Positions 44,590 through 53,388 are shown, counted from the stretch's first letter. The stretch: DNA of 64,000 bases from KACC-23026 sp963829575 (GCA_963829575.1 CAWHJF010000016.1:511955-575954), one strand, 5' to 3'. Notes: generated by a model not told the origin, from the sequence alone. Translations and numbers: made by a program.

Positions 44590-45343
44590 GGTATGCGCCT
44601 TCTAACAATTGAACAAAGGACTCAGCTTCAAGGCTTGCCCCACCAACCAATGCACCGTCAATATCAGATTCTGCCATCAATTCTTTGATGTTAGCTGGTT
44701 TGACACTGCCACCGTATTGAATGCGTACAGCTTGAGCTGCAGCGTCACCAAATTGCTCAGAGACGGTTTGACGAATGAACGCACAGACCGAATTTGCATC
44801 ACTCGATGAAGCGGTTTTACCTGTTCCAATAGCCCAGATTGGCTCATACGCAATGACAAGTTTTGAAACTTGGTCGGCTGAGAGATTGGCCAAGCCTTTT
44901 ACCACTTGATCCTTAACGCGTGCTTCCGTTTGATCGGCTTCACGTTCTTCCAAAGATTCACCGACACACACAATTGGCACTAGATCATGCGCAAAGGCCG
45001 CATGGGTTTTCTTGTTCACCCATTCATCGGTTTCACAAAAAAGATCACGGCGCTCTGAGTGGCCAAGAATGACGTATTGAACGCCAAGAGATTCAAGCAT
45101 CACTGGGCTGATTTCGCCTGTGAACGCACCGTTCTCTTCAAAGTACATATTTTGCGCGCCAATTTTGACGTCCAAATCTTTGGTTTCATCCACGAGTGCA
45201 TCCAAGTAAAGAGCGGGTGCACAAATGACGCTCTCGACTTTGTCTTCAGCAGGAATTAACCCTTTAATCTCTTGAACAAAGCTATGGGCTTCGCCAATTG
45301 TTTTATTCATTTTCCAGTTTGCCGCAATAATTGGAGTTCTCAT
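44582..45343 (-). CDS. tpiA: triosephosphate isomerase
   Basis: Interconverts dihydroxyacetone phosphate and glyceraldehyde 3-phosphate; 253-residue TIM barrel. NWKMN (Asn/Lys substrate residues), ILGHSERRDLF (electrophilic His) and AYEPIWAIGTGKTAS (catalytic Glu) are intact, as is the phosphate-binding YGGSVKPAN. Third enzyme gene after gap and pgk; overlaps gpmI by 8 nt. Confidence 0.97.
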   Translation of the reverse strand: MRTPIIAANWKMNKTIGEAHSFVQEIKGLIPAEDKVESVICAPALYLDALVDETKDLDVKIGAQNMYFEENGAFTGEISPVMLESLGVQYVILGHSERRDLFCETDEWVNKKTHAAFAHDLVPIVCVGESLEEREADQTEARVKDQVVKGLANLSADQVSKLVIAYEPIWAIGTGKTASSSDANSVCAFIRQTVSEQFGDAAAQAVRIQYGGSVKPANIKELMAESDIDGALVGGASLEAESFVQLLEGAYHG

Positions 45344-45389
45344 AATCGTCCTCCTTGGATATTAGGCGTTCAAAAAAAGAACGTCTTTT

Positions 45390-46577
45390 TTATTTTTCAG
45401 TCAAAATTGCTACTCCAGGAAGCACTTTGCCTTCCATAAGTTCAAGTGAGGCGCCACCGCCTGTTGAAATATGGTCCATTTGATCCGCTAAATCAAATTT
45501 TTCAACGGCCGCCGCAGAGTCTCCACCGCCAATAACAGAATAAGTTTCTTTCGATTCAGCCAACGCTTGAGCCACGCCGCGTGTTCCTTTTGCAAACGCA
45601 TCTAATTCAAACACACCCATAGGTCCATTCCAAATGACAAGCTTGGAAGAACGGATCACGTCGCTGTAAAGTTTAACCGTTTCAGGACCAATGTCGAGCG
45701 CTTCCCAGTCGCTTGGAATCTGATCAACGGGCACGATTTTAATGTTGGCATTCTCCGAAAAATCATCCGCAATCGTCACATCGACTGGTGTATAAAAATT
45801 CACGCCTTTTTCTTTGGCTTTCTCCATAAACGATTTAGCGAGGTCGATTTTTTCTTCATCAAGCAAAGACAAACCTACTTCATGGCCATTTGCCTTGATA
45901 AAGGTATACGCTAAACCACCGCCGACAATCAAATTGTCAACGAGATCAAGCAAGTTCTCGATGACGCCAATTTTATCTTTAACCTTTGCCCCACCAATAA
46001 TGGCTGTGAATGGACGTTTTGGTGTTTCAAGCGCTACACCTAGAACATCTAGCTCTTTTTGCATGAGTAAACCAGCTACTGCGGGTTGCAGGTATTGCGC
46101 AATCCCCTCAGTTGACGCATGTGCGCGGTGAGCAGCGCCAAATGCATCGTTGACATAGACATCTGCCAAATCAGCAAAGGCTTTTGCAAGCTCAGGATCG
46201 TTTTTCTCTTCGCCTGGGTTAAAACGAACGTTTTCGAGAAGAAGGACATCGCCTTCTTTTAGGTTTTGGACGGCTTCCGTAACGGCAGCGCCAATGACCT
46301 CATCGGTTTTGACAACGGGTTTACCGAGCAATTCACTTAAGCGTTCTGCAACAGGTGTTAAACGTAATGCGTCATTCACTTCGCCTTTAGGACGACCTAA
46401 GTGAGAAGCCAACACCACTTTAGCATCTTGATCCAATAAAAATTGGATGGTTGGAAGAGCAGCACGAATCCGAGTATCGTCGGTAATTTTCGTACCATCT
46501 AAAGGGACATTAAAATCAACCCGGCAAAAAACAGTTTTTCCTTTTAAATCAACGTCTTGAATCGTCAACTTTGCCAA
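45390..46577 (-). CDS. pgk: phosphoglycerate kinase
   Basis: Makes ATP and 3-phosphoglycerate from 1,3-bisphosphoglycerate; 395 residues. Substrate-binding RVDFNVPLDG and SHLGRPKG at the N-terminus, hinge and nucleotide domain with AIIGGAKVKDKIGV, WNGPMGVFE and the C-terminal GGGDSAAAVEKF and STGGGASLELMEG. A hairpin lies between gap and pgk, so pgk-eno may have partly separate expression. Confidence 0.97.
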   Translation of the reverse strand: MAKLTIQDVDLKGKTVFCRVDFNVPLDGTKITDDTRIRAALPTIQFLLDQDAKVVLASHLGRPKGEVNDALRLTPVAERLSELLGKPVVKTDEVIGAAVTEAVQNLKEGDVLLLENVRFNPGEEKNDPELAKAFADLADVYVNDAFGAAHRAHASTEGIAQYLQPAVAGLLMQKELDVLGVALETPKRPFTAIIGGAKVKDKIGVIENLLDLVDNLIVGGGLAYTFIKANGHEVGLSLLDEEKIDLAKSFMEKAKEKGVNFYTPVDVTIADDFSENANIKIVPVDQIPSDWEALDIGPETVKLYSDVIRSSKLVIWNGPMGVFELDAFAKGTRGVAQALAESKETYSVIGGGDSAAAVEKFDLADQMDHISTGGGASLELMEGKVLPGVAILTEK

Positions 46578-46799
46578 TCGAAAAACCCCCTTGTAGTTTA
46601 ATTGAGTGTAACATTTGCTACGAAAAGATTAGAATAACTTGGCTTATCGCAACGCACGAGATGGCGAAAGCCTTAGTATTTTCTTATATGATCTTCCTTA
46701 ATCGTGAACGCGACGTTTTATACATTCTGAGAGTGAAAATAAGTGCACGCCAACAGGATGCCCATTTCCCCTTAAATCTTTACCTATGTAAAAACATAG

Positions 46800-46831
46800 A
46801 TGAAAAGAGGAGACGGTCTCCTCTTTTCATA
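46800..46831. terminator. hairpin between gap and pgk
   Basis: ATGAAAAGAGGAGAC/GTCTCCTCTTTTCAT arms around a single G. It may attenuate or process the gap-pgk transcript. The rest of the 46578-46874 gap shows no gene. Confidence 0.6.
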
Positions 46832-46874
46832 TTGATTTTCATTTAATTATTTGGGACGAATCCCGATTTATAAC

Positions 46875-47879
46875 TTAAAGCCCTTGTTTTGCAACGAAAG
46901 CAGCAAGATCTACAACGCGGTTGGAGTAACCTGTTTCGTTGTCATACCAAGAAACAACTTTAACCATGTTGTCTTCAAGAACCATTGTAGAAAGACCATC
47001 CACGATGGAAGAATGACGGTTGCCATTGTAGTCTGTAGAAACGAGTGGCTCGTCGCTGTAGTCAAGAATACCTTTTAATTCGCCTTCAGCAGCTTCTTTC
47101 AAAGCAGCATTCACTTCATCAACTGTCACGTTCTTGTCAAGCTCAGCTACAAGGTCAACAATCGAAACGTTTGGAGTTGGTACACGCATCGCCATACCAT
47201 TTAGTTTCCCTTTAAGTTCTGGAAGTACAAGAGAAACCGCTTTTGCAGCACCAGTAGATGTAGGGATAATGTTCTCAGCAGCAGCACGTGCACGACGGTA
47301 GTCTTTGTGCGGCAAGTCAAGAATTTGTTGGTCGTTCGTGTATGAGTGAACCGTTGTCATCATACCGCGCTTCACGCCAAACTTGTCATTTAAGACTTTA
47401 GCAAATGGCGCTAAGCAGTTTGTTGTACAAGAAGCGTTAGAGATCACATCATGAGATGCTGCATCGTATTTGTCGTTGTTCACACCCATAACGATTGTGA
47501 TGTCTTCGTTGTTCGCTGGAGCCGAAATAATAACTTTTTTAGCACCTGCTTCGATGTGCTTTGCAGCATCGTCACGGTTTGTAAAGCGACCAGTGGATTC
47601 TACAACGATTTCAACGCCAAGATTTCCCCAGCCAAGTTGAGCAGGATCGCGTTCAGATAAAACTTTGATTGTCTCGCCGTTTACAACAAGGTCCGTTCCG
47701 CTTACTTCTACTGTTGCATCAAGTTTTCCATGAACTGTATCATATTGAAGAAGGTGGGCAAGCATGTTAGCGTCTGTTAAGTCGTTCACCGCTACGATTT
47801 CAACTTCTGGATTGTTTAATGCAGCACGGAATACGTTACGACCAATACGTCCAAAACCATTAATACCTACTTTTACCAT
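46875..47879 (-). CDS. gap: glyceraldehyde-3-phosphate dehydrogenase, glycolytic
   Basis: NAD-dependent oxidation/phosphorylation of glyceraldehyde 3-phosphate; 334 residues. The Rossmann motif GINGFGRIGRNVFRA is N-terminal, the active site SNASCTTNCLAP holds the nucleophilic Cys near 152, and ADVEFVVE-type C-terminal YDNETGYSNRVVDL is present. Position right after cggR identifies it as the glycolytic GapA rather than gluconeogenic GapB. Confidence 0.97.
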   Translation of the reverse strand: MVKVGINGFGRIGRNVFRAALNNPEVEIVAVNDLTDANMLAHLLQYDTVHGKLDATVEVSGTDLVVNGETIKVLSERDPAQLGWGNLGVEIVVESTGRFTNRDDAAKHIEAGAKKVIISAPANNEDITIVMGVNNDKYDAASHDVISNASCTTNCLAPFAKVLNDKFGVKRGMMTTVHSYTNDQQILDLPHKDYRRARAAAENIIPTSTGAAKAVSLVLPELKGKLNGMAMRVPTPNVSIVDLVAELDKNVTVDEVNAALKEAAEGELKGILDYSDEPLVSTDYNGNRHSSIVDGLSTMVLEDNMVKVVSWYDNETGYSNRVVDLAAFVAKQGL

Positions 47880-47937
47880 TTTGTTTCCTCCTCAGAATTA
47901 AACCATAATTTTTAAAAAGGTGATGAAACCTCTTTAC

Positions 47938-48957
47938 TCACATTTTCAATAACTGGCGCGCGGCTCCTTCATCCGTTACTAGGATTGACTTGGGGCCTTG
48001 TTTGTAATAGGCTTCAATCGCTTTAGCCTTTGACTTTCCGCCAGCAATTGCAATCACATTTCGATCTTCGTAAAGATTTTCCAATTGAAGACCGAACGTT
48101 TTGACCTTGTGAACCACTTGGCCCTCCTGGTTGAAGTAATAGCCAAAGGTTTCGGCAACAGCTTGTGCTTCGCCAATCTGTTGAAGCAATTCATCAGAAG
48201 AGCGACGGCGCTTGGCCATAGTAAGAGCATCCCCTATTCCATGGACCACAATGTCTGCTGATTGAACCAATTCTAAAACATCCTGAATGGTGGGTTCATT
48301 AATCAAGGTCTTAAAAGCTTCTTCACTGATTTGATCAGGCACGTGAAGCAGTCGATACACGCCATCCGCTTTTTCTGCCATTTTGGCACAGATCGTATTG
48401 GCTTGATTATCCACTTGCTCACCTAATCCGCCGCGAGCTGAGACAAAAAGGAGATGTTTCAACCGCTTTAAAGGGTGCATCATTTGAGCGACGGCTGCCA
48501 TCGTCGTTCCGCCCGTCACGGCAATAATGCTATTCTCTTTAACAAGAGATTCCATGACGGTGACACTGGCAAGTCCGAGATCATTAATGACCCAAGGCAA
48601 TTCGTCGCTGTCTCCAGGGACGACGACCACTCGATTCAAATGGAGCTTATTTCTAAGTTGCTCTTCAAGTTGCGGAATGCCCAAGACCTCATTGATAATC
48701 TCATCTAACGCGTCGAGCAATCGACCACCATCTTCGGTTACGCGCATCCCAGATGTTTCCATCGCGATCAAGCCTTGGGAAGATAAAAAGGAAACCTCGC
48801 TTCTAAGCACGCGTTCTGTCATGCCTAAGTGAGAAGAAAGCATCCGTCTTCCGATTGGCTCTAGAAAAGAAACAGCTTGTAAGATCCGATAGCGCGAAGA
48901 CATTGTCTCAAGCAAATCAGGAACTAACTTGTGTTGCCATTTTACAATGGTGTCCAT
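47938..48957 (-). CDS. cggR: central glycolytic genes regulator CggR
   Basis: SorC/DeoR-type repressor of gap-pgk-tpi-pgm-eno, 339 residues. An N-terminal winged helix (RILQAVSFLEPIGRRMLSSHLGMTERVLRSE, about residues 20-60; fragment) is followed by a sugar-phosphate isomerase-like sensor domain (IAVTGGTTMAAVAQMM, GIGDALTMAKRR, IAIAGGKSKAKAI). In B. subtilis fructose 1,6-bisphosphate lifts repression. It is the first gene of its own operon, and the operator lies 130-165 nt upstream. Confidence 0.96.
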   Translation of the reverse strand: MDTIVKWQHKLVPDLLETMSSRYRILQAVSFLEPIGRRMLSSHLGMTERVLRSEVSFLSSQGLIAMETSGMRVTEDGGRLLDALDEIINEVLGIPQLEEQLRNKLHLNRVVVVPGDSDELPWVINDLGLASVTVMESLVKENSIIAVTGGTTMAAVAQMMHPLKRLKHLLFVSARGGLGEQVDNQANTICAKMAEKADGVYRLLHVPDQISEEAFKTLINEPTIQDVLELVQSADIVVHGIGDALTMAKRRRSSDELLQQIGEAQAVAETFGYYFNQEGQVVHKVKTFGLQLENLYEDRNVIAIAGGKSKAKAIEAYYKQGPKSILVTDEGAARQLLKM

Positions 48958-49084
48958 GAGATCCCTCCTGGACTAACGTGCCCGTTTAAACGAACTGTTA
49001 ACTAAGCCATGGGTGGTCATGATGTATTTTTGTCCGACTTTCATTTTTTATTACTAAAAATGTCTAGTGAAAGTCTTTTGTCGG

Positions 49085-49120
49085 GACTGGAAAAGTCCCA
49101 GTCAGTCATTTTGCGTCCCA
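49085..49120 (-). promoter_or_regulatory. CggR operator
   Basis: On the - strand two tandem half-sites fit the known layout: TGGGAC-N6-TGAC-N4-TGGGAC-N6-AGTC, against the B. subtilis CGGGAC-N6-TGTC-N4-CGGGAC-N6-TGTC. Spacing is exact; the outer bases differ. Confidence 0.8.
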
Positions 49121-49133
49121 TGCCTTCATAAAT

Positions 49134-49163
49134 AGTTTAACAAATAAAAAAACATAAGATCAA
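49134..49163 (-). promoter_or_regulatory. possible cggR promoter
   Basis: TTGATC (49158-49163), 18-nt spacer, TAAACT (49134-49139) just upstream of the operator; boxes are imperfect. Confidence 0.4.
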
Positions 49164-49411
49164 GACCTAAGTTTTGTTAAATTTTCTAGTAGCGCTTCCA
49201 TATTAACTTGTCCCGCTGCTATAAGTTCACCATTTAGAGTGATGGCAGGAATCATGAGTTGATAGATCTCAAGGAGGCGCTCATCTTGATCAATATCCAC
49301 TTCGGAAAATGTGAGATTCAACATTTCAGTTGCCAGTTCTAATGCTGCTTTCCCCTCCTCGCAAAGCGGACATTTCTTCCTGGTATATAAAACAATAGAC
49401 GGTGCACCCAC
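49160..49411 (-). CDS. glutaredoxin-family protein
   Basis: An 83-residue thioredoxin-fold protein with the redox-type motif CPLC near residue 14 (YTRKKCPLCEEGK) and the cis-proline strand MIPAITLNG. Similar small glutaredoxins sit between rpoN and cggR in many Bacillales; the role is unknown. Its stop overlaps the probable cggR promoter. Confidence 0.85.
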   Translation of the reverse strand: MGAPSIVLYTRKKCPLCEEGKAALELATEMLNLTFSEVDIDQDERLLEIYQLMIPAITLNGELIAAGQVNMEALLENLTKLRS

Positions 49412-49477
49412 ACTCCCACTCCCTCTTCTACGGATTGACTCTATCTATTAGTTTAATCTAATGAGACGAAAAAAAAC

Positions 49478-49531
49478 ACCACCTAAGAACGGTGTCAAAA
49501 ACACGTTCTTGGATGGTGTTTTGCAAGTTAG
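49478..49531. terminator. long hairpin upstream of the glutaredoxin gene
   Basis: AACACCACCTAAGAACG pairs imperfectly with CGTTCTTGGATGGTGTT; on the - strand it is followed by an eight-T run, so it ends a - strand transcript entering from the 49532-50363 gap. Confidence 0.7.
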
Positions 49532-49597
49532 CGCAGTGGGCCCTTCCTCATGCACACAACTTCCAATCCCTCGCAATCAAGAAATGCGATCAGAAAA

Positions 49598-49638
49598 CAT
49601 TAAAAGTCTGGGAGTTCAAGATCTCCCAGACTTTTAAC
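49598..49638. terminator. bidirectional hairpin
   Basis: Perfect AAAAGTCTGGGAG/CTCCCAGACTTTT arms. Two more hairpins follow to 49757 (arms GGCTTTAAAGG/CCTTTAAACCC and TTTCCGC/GCGGAAA). Confidence 0.75.
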
Positions 49639-49919
49639 GCTACTTGTATACAGCTGCTCACTGTACACCTTCTTCATAGACTAGGCTTTAAAGGTGACGC
49701 TCCTTTAAACCCAGTCCTAGAAAGTTTTAAATTTCCGCAACGGGCGGAAACCTTTTTGACTTAACCTTAATATATTAGGGTTCAAAACCTTTCTCAATTA
49801 AGTTGTCAGGTTATCTTACATTTTTTATTTTTTGTTCAACTTTTTTAGAATTCAAAAAGAACCCGAAGCCTTTTTCATTCCCGTCACCCAAAAGTATAGA
49901 TGTTAATTGACCACTTAAA

Positions 49920-49966
49920 CAAAAAAGGATAAAAACCGGGAGTGATCCTCCCAGGCTTTTATCCCT
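49920..49966 (-). terminator. - strand terminator inside the rpoN-glutaredoxin gap
   Basis: GGATAAAAGCCTGGGAGG / CTCCCGGTTTTTATCC hairpin followed by TTTTTTG on the - strand, 400 nt beyond the rpoN terminator, implying a separate transcript. Confidence 0.75.
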
Positions 49967-50019
49967 CCGTGTTATAGAAAGATGACCCCTCTCTCTATAC
50001 GCACGCGCTCGGACCGGGA

Positions 50020-50088
50020 TTAATGACAATTAAAAGATCGAAAACTAACGAAGGGGATGCCAGTTCTTTCTTAAATAATTGTCATTAA
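50020..50088. repeat. 13-bp inverted repeat, 43-nt spacer
   Basis: TTAATGACAATTA (50020-50032) and TAATTGTCATTAA (50076-50088) are exact complements; the interior can extend the stem (AAAGA/TCTTT, AACT/AGTT). It lies just upstream of the - strand terminator at 49920-49966. Confidence 0.8.
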
Positions 50089-50331
50089 CGGATCTCTAGA
50101 CAGCCTTGTTGCTCCCACACTTTTTCTATTCTTTGGAGAGCCATGATTTACTTTTTTCTAAATCTTACTTGTAGTATAGGATTCGCCCTTTAACGGAACA
50201 CCATTTGTGTTAGAAAATCTAACAGGGTATTTCGGAATTTTTAGAGTCGGTTAACGTTTGGAACTACGGGTGTCCCTATTACGAACATGAGCCTTTCTCA
50301 TACCACTTGGTCTTTTTAGTTTTACTCAAAT

Positions 50332-50361
50332 AAAAAAAGACGAACTCAGGATCGTTCGCCT
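50332..50361 (-). terminator. terminator of rpoN
   Basis: GGCGAAC/GTTCGTC hairpin then TTTTTTTATTTG on the - strand. Confidence 0.75.
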
Positions 50362-50363
50362 CT

Positions 50364-51662
50364 TTAATGGGTCTTTCGCTTCATAGATGAGGGGATGTTG
50401 AGTTCAGAACGATACTTAGCAATGACCCGTCTCGAAAGATGAAGGCCGTGCACCTCTTGAAACCAAATGGCCAGGTCTTGATCCGACAGGGGATGTTTGG
50501 GGTCTTCCTTAGTAATTTCATCCGCCACTGTTTTTTTTATTTGACCAATGGACATGCTCTTCCCGCCTATTTGTTTCATTCCTTTTGGAAAGAACTGTTT
50601 CAATTCCAGTAATCCGTAGGGGGTTCTCACATATTTTTCTTTCACGGCCCGACTGACGGTGGACTCGTGAACCCCCAATTCTTCCGCGACCTCTTTCAAA
50701 TGGAGGGGCAACCACTTATCAGGTGGGTGAGAGAGCGACACCCCATGCCAACTTGTAAGGACTTGAGCGATCAGCGAAAGCGTTTCTTCTCGTTTGGCTA
50801 ATCCTCTTAATAACCAATCCGCTTCCGACCATTTTTCACGCACATAAGAACGAGCTTCAGTCCCTTTTGTCGCGTCGCGTAATTCATTATAGTAACTCGT
50901 ATTAACGGATAACTTGGGTAAAACGCTCGGATCAAGCTTCAGAACAAAACGTCCATGATCTTCTTCCAATAGCAAGTCTGGAATAATATAGGAAATGGGG
51001 GTTGGCTCCATTTCCTGAACCGGATACGGCGTGAGACTCTTGATCTGCGCATAAGCCTCTTGAAGACACTCCAGCCCCACCCCTGTCTCTTCAATTAACA
51101 TCTTCCAGGACTCTGCTGCGAGCAACTCCAAATGGTCCATAATCAAGGCATGAAATAAGGCATGATCCAAGCCCTCCATCCGTTCCACTTGTAACATTAA
51201 ACAGTCTTGTAGATTCCGAGCCCCTAATCCAGCGGGTTCCAACGTATGGAGCACAGCCAAGGCCTTCTCCACCTCATCAAAGGCATAGCCTCTCTCGTTC
51301 GCCCATTCCGCCGTGTTTTCCAACCAGTAGCCTCGCTCATCAAGATCCTCAATGAGCTCACAGACACAGGTTTGAGTGGGCTGAGGAATAGACTTTAAAC
51401 GAACTTGTTGCTTCAACTCTTCCCTAAAAGAAATCGAGTCCGACAAGGTGTTCTCTATAATATCCGTTGTAGAATGTTGCGACTGACGGGAAGCCTTCAT
51501 TTGAGGCGGATTGGTTTCCCGATACTCAAGCAAGGGATTTTCTAACGCTTTTTCTTTTATAAAAGTCACGAGATCCGTTTGATTAAATTGTAACAGGGAA
51601 ATCGCCTCAAAAAGCATCGGAGCCATTTTGAGTTGTTGCTGTTGCGTTTGTCTTAACTCCAT
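50364..51662 (-). CDS. rpoN: RNA polymerase sigma-54 factor (SigL)
   Basis: Sigma factor for -24/-12 promoters that need an enhancer-binding ATPase. 432 residues. Region I is the Gln/Leu-rich N-terminus (LRQTQQQQLKMAPMLFEAI), core-binding follows, and the C-terminal RpoN box appears as SRRVIAKYRSELNIPS with the preceding HTH EELGVHESTVSRAV. AGGGGGAA precedes the ATG. In B. subtilis it serves amino acid catabolism and levanase genes. Confidence 0.95.
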   Translation of the reverse strand: MELRQTQQQQLKMAPMLFEAISLLQFNQTDLVTFIKEKALENPLLEYRETNPPQMKASRQSQHSTTDIIENTLSDSISFREELKQQVRLKSIPQPTQTCVCELIEDLDERGYWLENTAEWANERGYAFDEVEKALAVLHTLEPAGLGARNLQDCLMLQVERMEGLDHALFHALIMDHLELLAAESWKMLIEETGVGLECLQEAYAQIKSLTPYPVQEMEPTPISYIIPDLLLEEDHGRFVLKLDPSVLPKLSVNTSYYNELRDATKGTEARSYVREKWSEADWLLRGLAKREETLSLIAQVLTSWHGVSLSHPPDKWLPLHLKEVAEELGVHESTVSRAVKEKYVRTPYGLLELKQFFPKGMKQIGGKSMSIGQIKKTVADEITKEDPKHPLSDQDLAIWFQEVHGLHLSRRVIAKYRSELNIPSSMKRKTH

Positions 51663-51685
51663 CGACGTTCCCCCTAGATTAATAG

Positions 51686-51715
51686 ATTATAAGAAGCCAT
51701 CCTTTTCGATTCCAA
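51686..51715 (-). promoter_or_regulatory. promoter of rpoN
   Basis: TTGGAA (51710-51715), 18-nt spacer, TATAAT (51686-51691) on the - strand. The rest of 51716-51991 shows no gene. Confidence 0.65.
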
Positions 51716-52000
51716 TGAAAATTTAACAAGGTCGCTTTCTCCACTATTATTTTACACTTAACGAGCAAAAAGTTAATGGATAAGCAGTGGCCCTCGAATT
51801 TTCTCACTATTTAATTATACATTTGCCTTCTTCTCCTTACTACTTTCTATAAAAAGAAAAAAGGCGGTGATTCATAAAAGAAAAAGTACGGCATACGATT
51901 ATTGAAAACCGAATAAGTGCCCGCCCCGAACGCCCACCGTCTTTCCGTTAAGCAACTCAAAAGGTTTAATTACTAGCTCTCATAAAACGAGGTGTTCGTC

Positions 52001-52240
52001 GTGTCACAAAAAAATAAAAACAGGGAACCCCCCACATTTCATATCGATGAACTTAAGGTGGAGTCGGTGGAACAGGCTTCTGGTCTTTTTTTTGACGGAC
52101 CTCACTCAACAAACAATTGGGAATCGACCAGTAAAAGTAACACAGGCTTAAAGGTAAGCGGCTCTGCAACCATTCAAAATGTCTACTCACTGGTCAATAA
52201 TTCGGATCCACCTTCTAAAAAACAAGCCGAAAAAAACTGA
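52001..52240 (+). CDS. small beta-type protein, paralogue 1
   Basis: A 79-residue hydrophilic protein starting at GTG, set by ACGAGGTG upstream. It shares a pattern with the next gene: F-x-I-x4-V-x2-V ... S-x-L ... W-x-S-x2-K-x-N-x-G ... TI-x-N. The pattern recalls small GerPA/GerPB/GerPF-type spore coat proteins, but I cannot confirm it. It lies 24 nt before its paralogue. Confidence 0.65.
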   Translation: MSQKNKNREPPTFHIDELKVESVEQASGLFFDGPHSTNNWESTSKSNTGLKVSGSATIQNVYSLVNNSDPPSKKQAEKN

Positions 52241-52263
52241 AATCCTTAGTGGGAGGCGCTTAA

Positions 52264-52467
52264 ATGCCCAAATTCAACATTAAATCGATACAAGTAAGCA
52301 AAGTCAAGAATAGTTCCGCATTATTGCAAAATAACGAAAATGCTCCTTTACGATGGAAATCGTTTAAGAAAGAAAATCAAGGATTTGGTGAAATTAACGG
52401 AGAAAAGCTTACGATCAAGAATATATGGGACTTGACCCACGATCAAAACCAGTTCGATCAAAACTAA
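52264..52467 (+). CDS. small beta-type protein, paralogue 2
   Basis: A 67-residue protein with a strong ribosome site (GGGAGGCG). It aligns with its neighbour through FNIKSIQVSKVKNSSALLQN, RWKSFKKENQGFGEING and LTIKNIWDL, so the two arose by tandem duplication. Possible GerP-like spore protein; a role in spores is inference only. Followed by a strong terminator. Confidence 0.65.
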   Translation: MPKFNIKSIQVSKVKNSSALLQNNENAPLRWKSFKKENQGFGEINGEKLTIKNIWDLTHDQNQFDQN

Positions 52468-52508
52468 AAAAGGGACTCAAACCTTTCTGTTGTTCAGGTA
52501 ATCAGAGG

Positions 52509-52549
52509 CATGTAGAGAAATCACGTATTTTCTCTATATGCTTTTTTGC
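52509..52549 (+). terminator. terminator of the paralogue pair
   Basis: GCATGTAGAGAA/TTCTCTATATGC hairpin (one wobble) followed by TTTTTT. Confidence 0.85.
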
Positions 52550-52597
52550 AGTTTTTCAGATCACCGAGGACTTCATTTCCTCATATGCTGTGCGTGA

Positions 52598-52774
52598 CTT
52601 ATTACGGCACTGGGCGTTCTGTTCAGTTCCGTAGTTCTATTTTCAGCGTTCAAGAAACTCCGCGATGTTCTCCCCCATTTCCTTCGCAATAGCCGACTTT
52701 CTATTCACTTGGAAGCCCTTCACCCTAGTACATTACATAGATATTTCGAGGAAATTGACGCAAAACTAAGATAA
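52598..52774 (+). pseudogene. possible decayed membrane-protein ORF
   Basis: A 58-codon open frame without a usable start reads like a protein: a hydrophobic stretch (GVLFSSVVLFSAF) then a basic segment (KKLRDVLPHFLRNSRLS). An ATG with CTG TGC GTG lies just upstream in another frame, so a frameshifted remnant is possible. Confidence 0.2.
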
Positions 52775-52900
52775 TACCTCTTGACACACGTTTACATCTT
52801 AATTGTTTTCGCTTTCTTGTTATATGTTAACGCTTTACACGACTTTGTAAAAATTCCTTTAGAGGAAGATAATGGAGTTACAGGAAAGGTGGTGAATCAA

Positions 52901-53002
52901 ATGAAAAAATTCACAGATAAAATAAGCAACTTCTTCAGCAAAAGCGGTCGTTATATTGACGCTGTATCCATGTCCATGAACCCAAATCAAGTTAGAAAAT
53001 AA
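52901..53002 (+). CDS. small protein, 33 aa
   Basis: ATG preceded by AAAGGTGGTGA. Product of 33 residues with an amphipathic, basic first half (MKKFTDKISNFFSKSGRY) and a Ser/Met-rich end. No family recognised. It is followed 22 nt later by another small ORF and then a terminator, which supports a real two-gene unit. Confidence 0.55.
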   Translation: MKKFTDKISNFFSKSGRYIDAVSMSMNPNQVRK

Positions 53003-53024
53003 TAAGAAGGAGGTTCAGGATGAC

Positions 53025-53159
53025 ATGCGTCATACAACCCAACATCTTGTCCATACTCTTGGTCGATCCTTTATCATCTCTGGATTAGCCAATCATCCCT
53101 CTAACCGACAACGCGTTAAATATATGAGGGACTTATTTAAAAGCGGTTCTCAAGTCTAA
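53025..53159 (+). CDS. small basic protein, 44 aa
   Basis: 44 codons after AAGGAGG (spacing about 11 nt). The product is His/Arg-rich (MRHTTQHLVHTLGRSF, then NHPSNRQRVKYMRDLFK). No family recognised. Its last codons form the left arm of the terminator. A competing 22-codon ORF starts 4 nt earlier in another frame. Confidence 0.5.
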   Translation: MRHTTQHLVHTLGRSFIISGLANHPSNRQRVKYMRDLFKSGSQV

Positions 53160-53180
53160 TTTTTTGAGAATCGTTTTTTT
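53138..53180 (+). terminator. terminator of the small-protein unit
   Basis: CGGTTCTCAA/TTGAGAATCG hairpin followed by TTTTTTT. Confidence 0.85.
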
Positions 53181-53320
53181 GTCTCTTTTTTCTTAATATG
53201 TGCGAACGCGGACATATCAAGACCCACTAAAACCGAGTTCTAACGGATCGCATTTCATTTTTAAGCTTGTTTGATTTTAGAAAGTCTTTCTAAGTTGTAA
53301 CAAAATTGTAATATTTACAC

Positions 53321-53349
53321 TCAACATTTAACTCATTTATATCTATAAT
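53321..53349 (+). promoter_or_regulatory. promoter of sda
   Basis: TCAACA, 17-nt spacer, TATAAT (53344-53349), 40 nt before the sda start. I see no clear DnaA box nearby. Confidence 0.6.
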
Positions 53350-53388
53350 AATTTTTGTGACTAAATTTTTGACCTAGGAGCGTTAGAT

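Noticed and set aside
49440..49800. 6S RNA or T-box in the hairpin-rich gap
   Set aside because: No long closing stem with central bubble and no T-box core (AGGGTGGNACCGCG).
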